DNA of 64,000 bases from Streptomyces litmocidini (GCF_014649755.1 NZ_BMTQ01000025.1:1-64000), one strand, 5' to 3'. Positions 8,352-16,643 are shown, counted from the first letter of the stretch. Numbers and translations are program-made. The notes: generated from the sequence alone by a model not told the origin.

Positions 8352-9022
8352 TCCGTACGGGAAGCTCCACCGAGCTCTCCCTCCCAACGGCGGTACAGCC
8401 GGTGCGGCACCCCTGCCGCGTCGAGCACCCGCCCGGCGACGAAGTCCACCAGGTCCTGGATGTGCGTCGCCCCCGCGTAGAACGCCGGAGAGGCGGGCAG
8501 CACCACGGCGCCCGCCTCGTCCAGCGCCACCATGTGCTTGAGCGTCTGCCCGTTCAGCGGGGTCTCCCGCACCGCGACCACCAGCGGACGCCGCTCCTTC
8601 AGCGTCACGCTCGCGACCCGCTGCAACAGGTCCTTCGAGAGGCCGAGCGCCACTCCCGCCACCGCGGCGGTCGAGGCCGGCACCACCAGCATCCCCTTCG
8701 CCGGGTACGAACCGGAGGACGGCCCCGCGGCCAGGTCCCCGGCCCCCCAGTACCGCACGTCGTCCAAGGCGCCCGAGACGTCGAAGGCGTCCGGCTTCCC
8801 GTCCGCGCCCCGCGCCAGCCAGGCCGCCAGGTCCTCGCGCCAGTGCGCGTCCCGGAAGGCGATCCCCGTCTCGTCGAGCAGCGTCAGCCGCGAGGCCCGC
8901 GACACGACGAGGTCGACGCTCTCCCCCGCCTCGATCAGCCCCCTCAGCACGGCGGCGGCGTACGGCGTGCCCGACGCCCCGGAAACCCCCACGACCCAAG
9001 GGGTGCGCTTGCCGTCGTTCAT
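8348..9022 (-). CDS. ubiX: UbiX family flavin prenyltransferase (menaquinone pathway)
   Basis: A 224-residue flavoprotein that attaches a dimethylallyl group to FMN to make prenyl-FMN, the cofactor of UbiD-type decarboxylases. The N terminus GVSGASGTPYAAAVLRGL carries the FMN phosphate loop. VVPASTAAVAGVALGLS and PLVVAVRETPL are the other family signatures. It lies next to mqnP and the UbiD-like mqnL on the same strand, so it most likely supplies prenyl-FMN to MqnL. The gap to mqnP is about 30 bases. It is somewhat longer than E. coli UbiX (189) but in range for actinobacteria. Confidence 0.92.
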   Translation of the reverse strand: MNDGKRTPWVVGVSGASGTPYAAAVLRGLIEAGESVDLVVSRASRLTLLDETGIAFRDAHWREDLAAWLARGADGKPDAFDVSGALDDVRYWGAGDLAAGPSSGSYPAKGMLVVPASTAAVAGVALGLSKDLLQRVASVTLKERRPLVVAVRETPLNGQTLKHMVALDEAGAVVLPASPAFYAGATHIQDLVDFVAGRVLDAAGVPHRLYRRWEGELGGASRTD

Positions 9023-9053
9023 GCCGTCGAGCCTATCCGTCGTGACACCGGGG

Positions 9054-9956
9054 TTACGGGGTGAGCCCGCGGACCGACAGGTCGAGGAGGGCGCACACGA
9101 ACAGGCTGATGCCGATGAAGCCGTTCGTCGTGAAGAACGCCCTGTTCAGCCGGGACAGGTCGTGCGGCTTCACGATCGTGTGCTCGTAGCCGAAGGCCAC
9201 GACCACCACGACCAGGCCGATCCAGAAGAACGGCCCCGCGTCCGTCAGCAGGGCGTACCAGACGAGCAGGCCCGTCGTCACGACCGCCGAGGCGCGGGCA
9301 CCCCACAGCGCCGCCGGAACGCCGAAGCGGGCCGGCACCGACATCACGCCGTGCGCCCGGTCCGCCTGCACGTCCTGGCAGGCGAAGATCAGGTCGAAGC
9401 CGCCGATCCAGACGCCCACCGCGAGGCCCAGGACGACCGCGTCCCAGGACCACGCGCCGGTCACCGCGAGCCAGGCGCCGATCGGGCCGATGGACTGGGC
9501 GAGGCCCAGGATGGCGTGCGGGAAGTTCGTGAACCGCTTGCCGTACGGATAGACGACCATCGGGACGACGGCCAGCGGCGCGAGCGCCAGGCAGAGCGGG
9601 TTCAGCAGGGCGGCGGCGCCGAGGAAGACGACGACGGCGATCCCCGCCCCGGTCCACGCCGAGCGCACGGACACCGCGCCGGTCACCAGCTCCCGCCCGG
9701 CCGTCCGCGGATTGCGCGCGTCGATCTCGCGGTCGATGATCCGGTTGCAGGCCATGGCGAAGGTCCGCAGGCCCACCATGCAGACGGTGACGAGGAGGAG
9801 CTTCCACCAGTGGACGTTCCGGTCCAGCTGGAACATCGCGGTGAGCGAGGCGATGTAGGCGAAGGGCAGCGCGAAGACCGAGTGCTCGATCATCACGAGC
9901 CGCAGGAAGGCCTTGGTGCGACCCGGCTGTGCGCCGGGCACGGCCGCGGTGGTCAC
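9054..9956 (-). CDS. mqnP: Menaquinone biosynthesis prenyltransferase MqnP
   Basis: A 300-residue UbiA-type membrane prenyltransferase that transfers the polyprenyl tail to the futalosine-pathway naphthoquinone precursor. Two Asp-rich motifs are visible: NRIIDREIDARN (N-x3-D-x3-D) in the first third and a second after GFDLIFACQDVQADRA. Eight or nine hydrophobic helices are present. The GTG start overlaps the mqnL stop as GTGA, so the two genes are translationally coupled. Pathway assignment rests on the flanking mqnL, ubiX and mqnE. Confidence 0.93.
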   Translation of the reverse strand: MTTAAVPGAQPGRTKAFLRLVMIEHSVFALPFAYIASLTAMFQLDRNVHWWKLLLVTVCMVGLRTFAMACNRIIDREIDARNPRTAGRELVTGAVSVRSAWTGAGIAVVVFLGAAALLNPLCLALAPLAVVPMVVYPYGKRFTNFPHAILGLAQSIGPIGAWLAVTGAWSWDAVVLGLAVGVWIGGFDLIFACQDVQADRAHGVMSVPARFGVPAALWGARASAVVTTGLLVWYALLTDAGPFFWIGLVVVVVAFGYEHTIVKPHDLSRLNRAFFTTNGFIGISLFVCALLDLSVRGLTP

Positions 9957-11404
9957 AGCCCGTACTCCTTCCAGCGGCGGTCCACCAGGGCCGCCGTCGC
10001 CGGGTCCGACTCCACCATGTCCGGCCAGCCGCCGTCCCGGGTGTAGCCCTCCTCGGGCAGCTTCTTCGTGGCGTCGATGCCGGCCTTGCCGCCCCAGAAC
10101 TGCTGGTACGAGGCGTGGTCGAGGTGGTCGACGGGCCCCTCGACCACGGTCAGGTCACGCGCGTAGTCCGTGTTGCCGAGGGCCCGCCAGGACACCTCGT
10201 GCAGGTCGTGCACGTCGCAGTCCTTGTCGACCACGATGATCAGCTTGGTCAGCGACATCATGTGCGCGCCCCAGATGGCGTGCATGACCTTCTGCGCGTG
10301 CTTCGGGTACTTCTTGTCGATCGAGACGATCGCGCAGTTGTGGAAGCCGCCCGACTCCGGCAGGTGGTAGTCGACGATGTCCGGCACGATGATCTTGAGG
10401 AGCGGCAGGAAGAACCGCTCCGTGGCCCGGCCGAGCGGCCCGTCCTCGGTCGGCGGCCGGCCGACGACGATCGACTGGAGCAGCGGACGCCTGCGCATCG
10501 TGACGCAGTCGATCTTCAGCGCGGGGAACGGCTCCTGCGGCGTGTAGAAGCCGGTGTGGTCGCCGAAGGGACCCTCCGGCAGCATCTCGCCCGGCTCCAG
10601 CCAGCCCTCGACCACGACCTCGGCCTGTGCCGGGACCTGGAGCGGGACGGTCTTGCAGTCGACCATCTCGATCCGCCTGCCCTGCACGAAGCCGGCGAAG
10701 AGGTACTCGTCGATGTCGCCGGGCAACGGCGCCGTCGAGGCGTACGTGACGGCCGGCGGGCAGCCGAAGGCGATGGCGACCGGCAGCCGCTCGCCCCTCG
10801 CGGCGGCCACCGCGTAGTGGTTGCGGCTGTCCTTGTGGATCTGCCAGTGCATGCCGATGGTGCGCTTGTCGTGCCGCTGGAGCCGGTAGAGCCCCAGGTT
10901 CCGCACACCGGTCTCGGGATGCTTGGTGTGGGTGAGGCCCAGGTTGAAGAAGGACCCGCCGTCCTTCGGCCAGGTGAACAGCGCCGGGAGCTTGTCCAGG
11001 TCCACGTCGTCCCCGGTGAGCACGACCTCCTGGACCGGAGCGTCCTTCACCTTCTTCGGCGGCACGTGGACCATCGAGCCCAGCTTCCCGAAGGCCTCGC
11101 GGACCCCGACGAAGCCGTGCGGCAGCTCCGGCTTGAGGAGCCCGCCGATCTTCTCGCTGATCTCGCCGTACGACTTCAGGCCGAGCGCCTTGAGCAGCCG
11201 GCGGTCCGTACCGAAGACGTTCATCGCGAGCGGCATGGCGGAGCCCTTGACGTTCTCGAAGAGGAGCGCCGGCCCTCCCGCCTTGTTCACCCGGTCGACG
11301 ATCTCCCCGACCTCCAGGTACGGGTCGACTTCGGCCTTGATGCGCTTGAGGTCGCCTTCGCGCTCCAGGGCCCTGAGCAGCGAGCGGAGATCGTCGTAAG
11401 CCAT
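9953..11404 (-). CDS. mqnL: UbiD-like menaquinone biosynthesis decarboxylase MqnL
   Basis: A 483-residue prenyl-FMN-dependent decarboxylase that removes the carboxylate of the naphthoate intermediate. Family features include the N-terminal MAYDDLRSLLRALEREGDLKRI. The central block EGPFGDHTGFYTP contains the E-x-P-F-G-[DE]-H-x-G-[FY] active-site signature. KLIIVVDKDCDVHDLHEV follows near the C terminus. Length is normal for UbiD (480-500). It is the first gene of the coupled mqnL-mqnP-ubiX operon. The upstream gap to the plus-strand PLDc_N gene is about 90 bases. Confidence 0.94.
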   Translation of the reverse strand: MAYDDLRSLLRALEREGDLKRIKAEVDPYLEVGEIVDRVNKAGGPALLFENVKGSAMPLAMNVFGTDRRLLKALGLKSYGEISEKIGGLLKPELPHGFVGVREAFGKLGSMVHVPPKKVKDAPVQEVVLTGDDVDLDKLPALFTWPKDGGSFFNLGLTHTKHPETGVRNLGLYRLQRHDKRTIGMHWQIHKDSRNHYAVAAARGERLPVAIAFGCPPAVTYASTAPLPGDIDEYLFAGFVQGRRIEMVDCKTVPLQVPAQAEVVVEGWLEPGEMLPEGPFGDHTGFYTPQEPFPALKIDCVTMRRRPLLQSIVVGRPPTEDGPLGRATERFFLPLLKIIVPDIVDYHLPESGGFHNCAIVSIDKKYPKHAQKVMHAIWGAHMMSLTKLIIVVDKDCDVHDLHEVSWRALGNTDYARDLTVVEGPVDHLDHASYQQFWGGKAGIDATKKLPEEGYTRDGGWPDMVESDPATAALVDRRWKEYGL

Positions 11405-11493
11405 AGGGGCAAGTATCCGCCACGGGCTAGGCTTGGCCTGTCACCGGGGCCGCCGCAACCGGCCCCGCCGCTGCTTCCAGGGGGCCGCACCAC

Positions 11494-11895
11494 ATGCTCA
11501 GGGCACTGATGTACATCCTGCCGCTGGCACTGACGATCTATGCCTTCATCGACTGCCTGAACACCCCCGAGGACGAGGCCAAGCACCTGCCGAAGGTGGT
11601 CTGGGTCATCATCATCCTGCTGTTCTGGATCGTGGGCCCGATCGTCTGGTTCGCCGCCGGCAAGATGCGGCACGCCCCCGCCGGAGGCCGTACGCCCTCC
11701 GAGTGGCACCGCAACCACCGCCACGAGTGGGTCGCCCCGGACGACAACCCCGAGTTCCTCAGGTCCCTCAAGGACGAGAACAAGAAGGACGAGGCCCTCC
11801 TCAAGGACTGGGAGGCGGACCTGCGCCGCCGCGAGGAGGAGCTGAAGAGGCGCGAGCAGGGCAAGTCCGGCGAGGACACGGGGACCGACGGCTGA
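11494..11895 (+). CDS. PLDc_N domain membrane protein
   Basis: A 133-residue protein with two N-terminal transmembrane helices (about 4-22 and 36-55) forming the phospholipase D nuclease N-terminal (PLDc_N) domain, without any catalytic HKD motif. A long charged tail follows (DNPEFLRSLKDENKKDE, then DLRRREEELKRRE), likely a coiled coil facing the cytoplasm. Probably a small membrane scaffold; function unknown. Its TGA overlaps the ATG of the LysR gene (ATGA), so the two are coupled. Confidence 0.85.
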   Translation: MLRALMYILPLALTIYAFIDCLNTPEDEAKHLPKVVWVIIILLFWIVGPIVWFAAGKMRHAPAGGRTPSEWHRNHRHEWVAPDDNPEFLRSLKDENKKDEALLKDWEADLRRREEELKRREQGKSGEDTGTDG

Positions 11896-12779
11896 TGGAG
11901 CTGCGGCTCCTGGCCACCTTCGAGAAGGTCGCCGACGTCCTCTCCTTCACCCGGGCGGCCACGGAGCTCGGCTACGCCCAGTCGAGCGTGACGGCCCAGA
12001 TCCGGTCGCTCGAATCCGCCCTCGGGGTCGACCTCTTCGAACGCCTCGGCAGCCGCATCCGCCTCACGGAGGCCGGCGAACGCCTCCTGCCGTACGCCCG
12101 CCGGATGAGGGACCTGGCGGAGGAGGCCCGTACGGCCGTCGCGGCCACGGCGGAACCCTCGGGCCCGATCGCGATCGGCACCATGGAGTCGCTCACCTCC
12201 TACCGGCTGCCACCGCTCCTGGAGTACTTCCACCACCGCTACCCCGGGGTGCGGCTGACGCTGCGGCCCACGCTCGGCGACGAGACCCGGAAGGCGCTGC
12301 GGCAGGGCACGTACGACGTCGGCTTCCTGATGGAGCCGGAGACGGAGCACGAGGGTCTGGAGACCGAGGTCCTCGCCCCGGAGCCCCTGGCCCTGGTGGC
12401 GGCCCCGGGCCACCCCCTCGCCACCCGTACGTCCCTGACGAACGCGGACCTGGCGGACGCCCGGGCGCTCGGCACCGAACCGGGCTGCTCGTACCGCGAC
12501 CTGTTCGAGGCGGAGCTGCGGGAGTGGGCGCCGCCGTTCATGGAGTTCGGCACGATCGAGGCGACGAAGCGGGGCGCGGCGGCGGGCCTCGGGGTGGCGC
12601 TGCTGCCGAAGGTGACGGTCACGGAGGAACTGACGTCCGGGACACTGGTGGAGCTGCCCTGGAAGGCCCCGTTCACCCTCTTCACCCAGCTCGCGTGGCG
12701 GCGGGGGAAGCGGCTTCCGGCACACGTGCGGCTGTTCGTGGAGCAGGCGCGGCGGCTGGTGTCCGAGCAGCGAGGGTGA
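11895..12779 (+). CDS. LysR family transcriptional regulator
   Basis: A 294-residue activator or repressor. The N-terminal winged HTH reads LLATFEKVADVLSFTRAA and AQSSVTAQIRSLE, and a linker helix follows. The periplasmic-binding-like effector domain covers about 90-290 (IAIGTMESLTSYRLPPLL, then VGFLMEPE). The ATG overlaps the preceding stop. Its 3' end overlaps the convergent EamA transporter gene by 98 bases. The EamA gene is its plausible target, but LysR genes usually regulate a divergent neighbour, and here none is divergent. Confidence 0.92.
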   Translation: MELRLLATFEKVADVLSFTRAATELGYAQSSVTAQIRSLESALGVDLFERLGSRIRLTEAGERLLPYARRMRDLAEEARTAVAATAEPSGPIAIGTMESLTSYRLPPLLEYFHHRYPGVRLTLRPTLGDETRKALRQGTYDVGFLMEPETEHEGLETEVLAPEPLALVAAPGHPLATRTSLTNADLADARALGTEPGCSYRDLFEAELREWAPPFMEFGTIEATKRGAAAGLGVALLPKVTVTEELTSGTLVELPWKAPFTLFTQLAWRRGKRLPAHVRLFVEQARRLVSEQRG

Positions 12780-13605
12780 CCCTGAGGCCGGCGAGGACGA
12801 TCAGCGGGACGCCGAGCGCCTGGACGAGCCCGATGTGATGCCCGTACACCGCCCAGTCGACGCCCATGGCGACGGCGGGGTAGGCGAAGGCGAGGACGGC
12901 GATCTTGGCGGTGGGCAGCTTGGCGTAGGCGGCGTACATGAGCACGTACATCAGGCCCGTGTGGATGAACCCGAGCCCGACGAGCCAGCCCCAACCGCTC
13001 CCGCCGACGCCCCCGAAGTCCACGAAGGGCAGCAGCAGCGGCATCCCCACCAGCACCTGGACGAGCGCGACCAGATGGGGCCGCACGCCGGTGATCCGCC
13101 TGGTGACGAAGGTCGCGAGGGCGTAGAGCACGGCGGCGGCGAGCGCGTACCCGAGCCCGGCGAGGGAGCCGGTGTCCCCCGGCCGGACGCCGGACACGAG
13201 CACGAGCCCGACGAAGGCGAGGGCGAGCCACCCGAGCCTGCCCGCGGAGATCCGCTCCCTCGTGAACAGGGCCCCGAGCAGCACGAGGAAGAACGGCTGC
13301 GTGTGGTAGACGACGGTGGCGAGCGAGATCGAGGTCGCCCGGTAGGCCTCGAAGAGGAAGACCCAGTTGAAGACGATGAACACCCCGCCGAGCGCGGCGA
13401 GCCCCAGCTTCCCCGCCGTGAACCCGTGCCCCGTGAAGAACCCCCGCGCGAGGCTGTAGGCCCCGAGCGCGAGGGCCCCGAAGAGGCACCGGAAGAACAC
13501 CACCTCGAAGGGCGAGGCGCCGGACTCGACGACGAAGACGCCGAGGGTGCCGGAGAGCACCATGGCGAGGGTCAGTTCAAGGGTTCCCCTGGTCTCGTTT
13601 CTCAT
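12682..13605 (-). CDS. EamA/DMT family transporter
   Basis: A 307-residue integral membrane protein with ten predicted helices in two EamA repeats. The first repeat is LELTLAMVLSGTLGVFVVES and VFFRCLFGALALGAYSL; the second begins near GLGYALAAAVLYALATF. Members export amino acids or other metabolites, and the substrate is not predictable. The start is set at the ATG at 13605 followed by a hydrophobic first helix. The last 98 bases overlap the LysR gene tail to tail. The C terminus is Ala/Pro-rich and variable. Confidence 0.9.
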   Translation of the reverse strand: MRNETRGTLELTLAMVLSGTLGVFVVESGASPFEVVFFRCLFGALALGAYSLARGFFTGHGFTAGKLGLAALGGVFIVFNWVFLFEAYRATSISLATVVYHTQPFFLVLLGALFTRERISAGRLGWLALAFVGLVLVSGVRPGDTGSLAGLGYALAAAVLYALATFVTRRITGVRPHLVALVQVLVGMPLLLPFVDFGGVGGSGWGWLVGLGFIHTGLMYVLMYAAYAKLPTAKIAVLAFAYPAVAMGVDWAVYGHHIGLVQALGVPLIVLAGLRVTLAARTPAAAPAPRTAARVPEAASPAATRAG

Positions 13606-13674
13606 GGGGACGACGCTACGAACGGGGGCCGGGGGCGGTCCACGAGCCAGTGGGGCGTCCTCCCGATGGGGGCG

Positions 13675-13689
13675 ATCGGCGGAGCCGAT
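13675..13689. promoter_or_regulatory. Palindrome in the EamA / flavin reductase divergent gap
   Basis: ATCGGC-GGA-GCCGAT is a perfect 6-3-6 inverted repeat. CCGATGGG also appears twice around it. It sits midway between the divergent starts at 13605 and 13733, so one regulator could control both genes. Confidence 0.4.
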
Positions 13690-13732
13690 GGGACCGGAAT
13701 ACACCGGGGCGGCGCGGGGGTTGGCACCGGAC

Positions 13733-14350
13733 ATGACTCTCGACGGGGCCCCCGGTCCGAACCGCTCGTTCCTCTTCGTCCTCGGCAGCTCCCGTGCCGA
13801 CGGCAACTCCGAGATCCTGGCCCGCGCGGCGGCCGAGCACCTGCCCGCCGACGTCCCGCAACGCTGGGTGGACCTGAACGAACTGACCCTGCCCGACTTC
13901 CAGGACGGCCGGCACGAGGACGCCGGCCGACGGCCCGGCGAGACCGAGGAACTGCTCCGCCGGGCGACGGTCGACGCCACGGACATCGTGATCGTCTCGC
14001 CCCTGTACTGGTACAGCCTCTCGGCGCAGACCAAGCGCTACCTGGACTACTGGTCGGGCTGGCTGAACGTGCCCGGCTCGGACTTCGAGGAACGCATGGC
14101 GGGCGGCACGCTGTGGGGGGTGACGGCCCTGGCGCACGAGGAGCACGAGGTCGCGGACGGCCTGGTCACCGGCCTGAACCACTCGGCGGCCTACCTGGGG
14201 ATGCGCTTCGGCGGCGTCCTGACGGGCACGGCCTCCCGCCCCGGCCGCGTCCGCGCCGACGAACGGGCGATGACCCGCGCCAAGACCTTCTTCCGGGGCG
14301 AGGCCCCGCTCGCCCGGTTCCCCTACGAGGAGGTCGGCGCCGTCGCGTGA
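13733..14350 (+). CDS. NAD(P)H-dependent flavin/quinone oxidoreductase, flavodoxin fold
   Basis: A 205-residue FMN-dependent reductase. The phosphate-binding loop LGSSRADGNS follows the first strand FLFVL near residue 15. The signature IVIVSPLYWYSLSAQTKRYLDYWSG matches the Flavodoxin_2/NADPH-dependent FMN reductase family, with the P-x-Y-W-x3-[ST] flavin contact. The start ATG at 13733 gives a short leader before the first strand. It is divergent from the EamA transporter and followed by a strong terminator. Likely substrates are quinones or free flavin. Confidence 0.88.
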   Translation: MTLDGAPGPNRSFLFVLGSSRADGNSEILARAAAEHLPADVPQRWVDLNELTLPDFQDGRHEDAGRRPGETEELLRRATVDATDIVIVSPLYWYSLSAQTKRYLDYWSGWLNVPGSDFEERMAGGTLWGVTALAHEEHEVADGLVTGLNHSAAYLGMRFGGVLTGTASRPGRVRADERAMTRAKTFFRGEAPLARFPYEEVGAVA

Positions 14351-14354
14351 GGCC

Positions 14355-14389
14355 CTCCCGCCCGGGGAAGCCGCTTCCCCGGGCGGGAG
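14355..14389. terminator. Bidirectional terminator
   Basis: Perfect 15-base arms (CTCCCGCCCGGGGAA and complement) with a GCCGC loop lie between the convergent stops at 14350 and 14405. Confidence 0.9.
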
Positions 14390-14404
14390 ACCCGACGCGA
14401 GACG

Positions 14405-14596
14405 TCAGTCGTCGGAGCCGACGGTGTTGTCGTGGCCGGCGTTGAAGATGTCGTCGTGCGCGAACTGGACCCAGTCGCCGAAGACGACGGTGTACGAGCC
14501 CTCCGGCTCGATCTCGACGTTCACATCGGCGCTCGCGGCGCCGGCGGTGCCGAAGACGATGGCCCCGACGGCAAGGGCGGTCAGCAGGGAACGCAT
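14405..14596 (-). CDS. Small secreted acidic protein
   Basis: A 63-residue pre-protein. A Sec signal peptide covers about residues 1-23 (MRSLLTALAVGAIVFGTAG with A-S-A before the mature DVNVEIEPE). The mature part of about 40 residues is very acidic and has no cysteine. The start at 14596 has AGAGG upstream. No family is recognised; similar short secreted proteins are common in Streptomyces. Confidence 0.7.
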   Translation of the reverse strand: MRSLLTALAVGAIVFGTAGAASADVNVEIEPEGSYTVVFGDWVQFAHDDIFNAGHDNTVGSDD

Positions 14597-14761
14597 GGCA
14601 GAGACCTCTCGGTGGAGCGACAGAACATCCCGCACGCTAGGCCCTCCCGTCCCCCGCCCTCCCCGACCCGGCCGACGCGGCCCCCGGGCCTCAGCCGATC
14701 GGCGGCAGCCCGAGGTGACCGGACGTGGCCACGGGGGCGGAGCGCCGCGCTCCGCAGCGGC

Positions 14762-14941
14762 TCATCGGGCGGGCCCGGCGTGGATGTTCCGGTGGTCGAC
14801 GTCCACTCCGGTCGTCGCCGGCCACGGTCTCCGGCGTCGCTTGCGCCGCGCGGCCCGGGTGGGCGGCGGGACCTGCGGCAGCAGCCGGAGGGGGACCGGG
14901 ATCCGTGCCCGGCTCAAGGCCCGCGGGAAAGGGTTCCGCAT
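14762..14941 (-). CDS. Small arginine/proline-rich protein, 59 residues
   Basis: A short gene starting ATG-CGG-AAC with an excellent ribosome site GGGAG eight bases upstream. The product begins MRNPFPRALSRARIPVPLRLL, is strongly basic with Arg- and Pro-rich stretches, and ends HRNIHAGPAR. It lies 42 bases downstream of the 48-residue gene at 14984-15130, and the two probably form one transcript divergent from the UTRA genes. No known domain. The call rests on codon usage, the ribosome site and the context. Confidence 0.6.
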   Translation of the reverse strand: MRNPFPRALSRARIPVPLRLLPQVPPPTRAARRKRRRRPWPATTGVDVDHRNIHAGPAR

Positions 14942-14983
14942 GTCGTCAGCTCCCTTGTGAAGGGGTGTCCACAGCCGTCGGGT

Positions 14984-15130
14984 TCACTGTTCGGACTCCT
15001 CGCGGCCGTCGAGCCACCGGTCGAGAAACCTCTGCCATCCGGCCTCCGCCCGGGCACGGAGAGCGGGGCTCAAACCCGTCGGCGGGACGGGAACGCCGTG
15101 CTGCGATGCGTCAGCATCCGTCGCTTCCAC
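14984..15130 (-). CDS. Small acidic/amphipathic protein, 48 residues
   Basis: A short gene with GTG start. The product opens MEATDADASQHGVPVPPTG and continues with a helical, Trp-containing segment (LRARAEAGWQRFLDRWL) before ending REESEQ. The codon pattern is typical of the genome. The palindrome TTAAGT-N7-ACTTAA begins 11 bases upstream of the start and overlaps the AAGG ribosome site, so repressor binding would block both transcription and translation. No domain is recognised. It is probably co-transcribed with the 59-residue gene. Confidence 0.6.
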   Translation of the reverse strand: MEATDADASQHGVPVPPTGLSPALRARAEAGWQRFLDRWLDGREESEQ

Positions 15131-15140
15131 GCGAGCAACC

Positions 15141-15159
15141 TTAAGTGGAAGGGACTTAA
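15141..15159. promoter_or_regulatory. Candidate GntR operator TTAAGT-N7-ACTTAA
   Basis: A perfect 6-7-6 inverted repeat in an AT-rich patch between divergent start codons at 15130 (minus) and 15241 (plus). GntR-family proteins bind short palindromes of this type, often with an A-C-T-T core. The two UTRA-family genes directly to the right are the natural candidates to recognise it. A second, shorter motif AAGCG-TCAAG-CGCTT follows at about 15159-15173. Confidence 0.55.
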
Positions 15160-15209
15160 AGCGTCAAGCGCTTATGGTTACGGCCCCCGGCGGGGGCAAG
15201 GAAGTAGGG

Positions 15210-15225
15210 TCACTGACAACAGTGA
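15210..15225. promoter_or_regulatory. Inverted repeat before the UTRA-only gene
   Basis: TCACTG-ACAA-CAGTGA lies 15 bases upstream of the start at 15241 and just before its GGAGG ribosome site. It could fold in the leader RNA or act as a second operator. Confidence 0.35.
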
Positions 15226-15240
15226 GCCGGAGGTAGGAAC

Positions 15241-15786
15241 ATGTCGGGCGATGCATGGATCAGCGAGACCGCGCCGTACCTGGCCCCGCGCGAGCCCGAC
15301 CAGAACGACGCATGGACCGACGAGGCCGCTCGCCGTGGGCGCCGTGGCGGCCAACGACTCCTCCAGGCAGGCGAAGTGGACGCCCCCGACGCCGTCCGCA
15401 CCGCGCTGGGCCTGTCCTCCGCCGAGCGCGTGATCGTCAGGCGCAGACTGATCCTGCTCGACGACCGGCCCGTGGAGCTGGCCGACTCCTACTACCCCAT
15501 GCCCGTCGCCGGAGGCACGCCCCTGGCGGAACCGCGCAAGGTGCCCGGCGGCGCCGTCACCCTGCTCAAGGAGCTGGGGTACACCGGCGCCGAGGTCGTC
15601 GAGGACGTGAGTGCCGCCCTCGCCACCGCGGAAGAGCGCGAGCACCTGGGACTGCCCGAGGGCAGCGCCGTCCTCCGCCTGCTCCGCCTGACGCGGACCG
15701 CCGACGGAACGCCGATGGAGGCGTCCCTGATGACCATGCCGGCCGACAGGCACCTCACGTACCGGCTCGGAAAGCAGGGCGCGTGA
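15241..15786 (+). CDS. UTRA domain protein lacking the GntR HTH
   Basis: A 181-residue protein that aligns along its length with the effector (UTRA) half of the next gene: SSAERVIVRRRLILLDDRPVE here against DGERTVLRKQILFLDEEPTE there, and MEASLMTMPADRHLTYRLG against IEVTLMTKAAHRYRMRYRL. No winged-helix DNA-binding domain precedes it; residues 1-40 are instead a short leader (WISETAPYLAPREP) with no HTH character. The ribosome site GGAGG is clear. It likely binds a small ligand and may dimerise with the full-length GntR protein. Its TGA overlaps the next ATG. Confidence 0.82.
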   Translation: MSGDAWISETAPYLAPREPDQNDAWTDEAARRGRRGGQRLLQAGEVDAPDAVRTALGLSSAERVIVRRRLILLDDRPVELADSYYPMPVAGGTPLAEPRKVPGGAVTLLKELGYTGAEVVEDVSAALATAEEREHLGLPEGSAVLRLLRLTRTADGTPMEASLMTMPADRHLTYRLGKQGA

Positions 15787-16553
15787 TGGCGAAGGAGTTC
15801 AAGGACCCGAGATCGCCGCACCAGAAGATCGCGGCGGAGCTTCGACGCCGGATCACCCGCGGAGACCTTCCTCCGGGAAGCAAGCTGGGCTCGACGGCCG
15901 AGCTGATGGAGCAGCACGGCGGCGTGGCCAACACGACCGTCCAGAAAGCCCTCCAGATGCTGAAGGCCGAGGGTCTCCTCGAAGGGCTCCCGGGCAAGGG
16001 CGTGTACGTCCGGCAGCACGCCCAGCAGTCCGTCGAACCGATCGCCTACATGACCCCGGCAGGGCCGGGCGAGCCCCACCCGTGGATGACCGAGGCCGCG
16101 AAACGACAGCAGGTCGGCAGGTCCCAGCTCCTCGACGTCGAGGTCGTCGTCCCGCCGAAGGAAGTGGCCGAAGCCCTGCACCTGGAGGACGGCGAGCGAA
16201 CCGTGCTCCGCAAGCAGATCCTCTTCCTGGACGAGGAGCCGACGGAGCTCACCCGGTCGTACTACCCGCTGGGCCTGGTCGAAGGAACGGCCGTGCTGGA
16301 GAAGAAGCGGATTCGAGGCGGCACTCCGGCGCTGCTCGACTCGATGGGGTTTCCCCCGCGCGAGTTCGTGGACGAGCTGTCGTCCGAGATCCCGACGGAG
16401 GAGGAGGTCGTGGCGCTGGAGCTTCCGAAGGACATGCCCGTGCTGGTCGCCTTCCGGGTGGTCTACTCCGACGACCGGCGTCCGATCGAGGTCACGCTGA
16501 TGACGAAGGCGGCACACCGTTATCGGATGCGCTACAGGCTTCCCGTGACGTAG
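15786..16553 (+). CDS. GntR family regulator, HutC/UTRA type
   Basis: A 255-residue regulator. Residues about 8-75 are a GntR winged HTH (SPHQKIAAELRRRITRGDLPPG, here in two parts, then NTTVQKALQMLKAEGLLEG and PGKGVYVR). Residues about 105-250 are a UTRA ligand-binding domain. The length is standard for HutC-type regulators. It is translated in coupling with the UTRA-only gene (ATGA). The palindrome at 15141 is the probable binding site, giving control over the divergent small genes and this operon. Confidence 0.92.
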   Translation: MAKEFKDPRSPHQKIAAELRRRITRGDLPPGSKLGSTAELMEQHGGVANTTVQKALQMLKAEGLLEGLPGKGVYVRQHAQQSVEPIAYMTPAGPGEPHPWMTEAAKRQQVGRSQLLDVEVVVPPKEVAEALHLEDGERTVLRKQILFLDEEPTELTRSYYPLGLVEGTAVLEKKRIRGGTPALLDSMGFPPREFVDELSSEIPTEEEVVALELPKDMPVLVAFRVVYSDDRRPIEVTLMTKAAHRYRMRYRLPVT

Positions 16554-16643
16554 CGCCCCGGAACGCGCCGCCGGAGATCCCCCCGACGGAGGAGCGGCCT
16601 TCCGGAGCGTGACGCCGGTGCCCCGCCGGGGAAGCCTCCCCCC

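Noticed and set aside
14725..15144. Plus-strand 139-codon frame between the secreted protein and UTRA genes
   Set aside because: Composition is Gly/Arg/Pro-rich without a ribosome site. The minus-strand micro-genes explain the region better.
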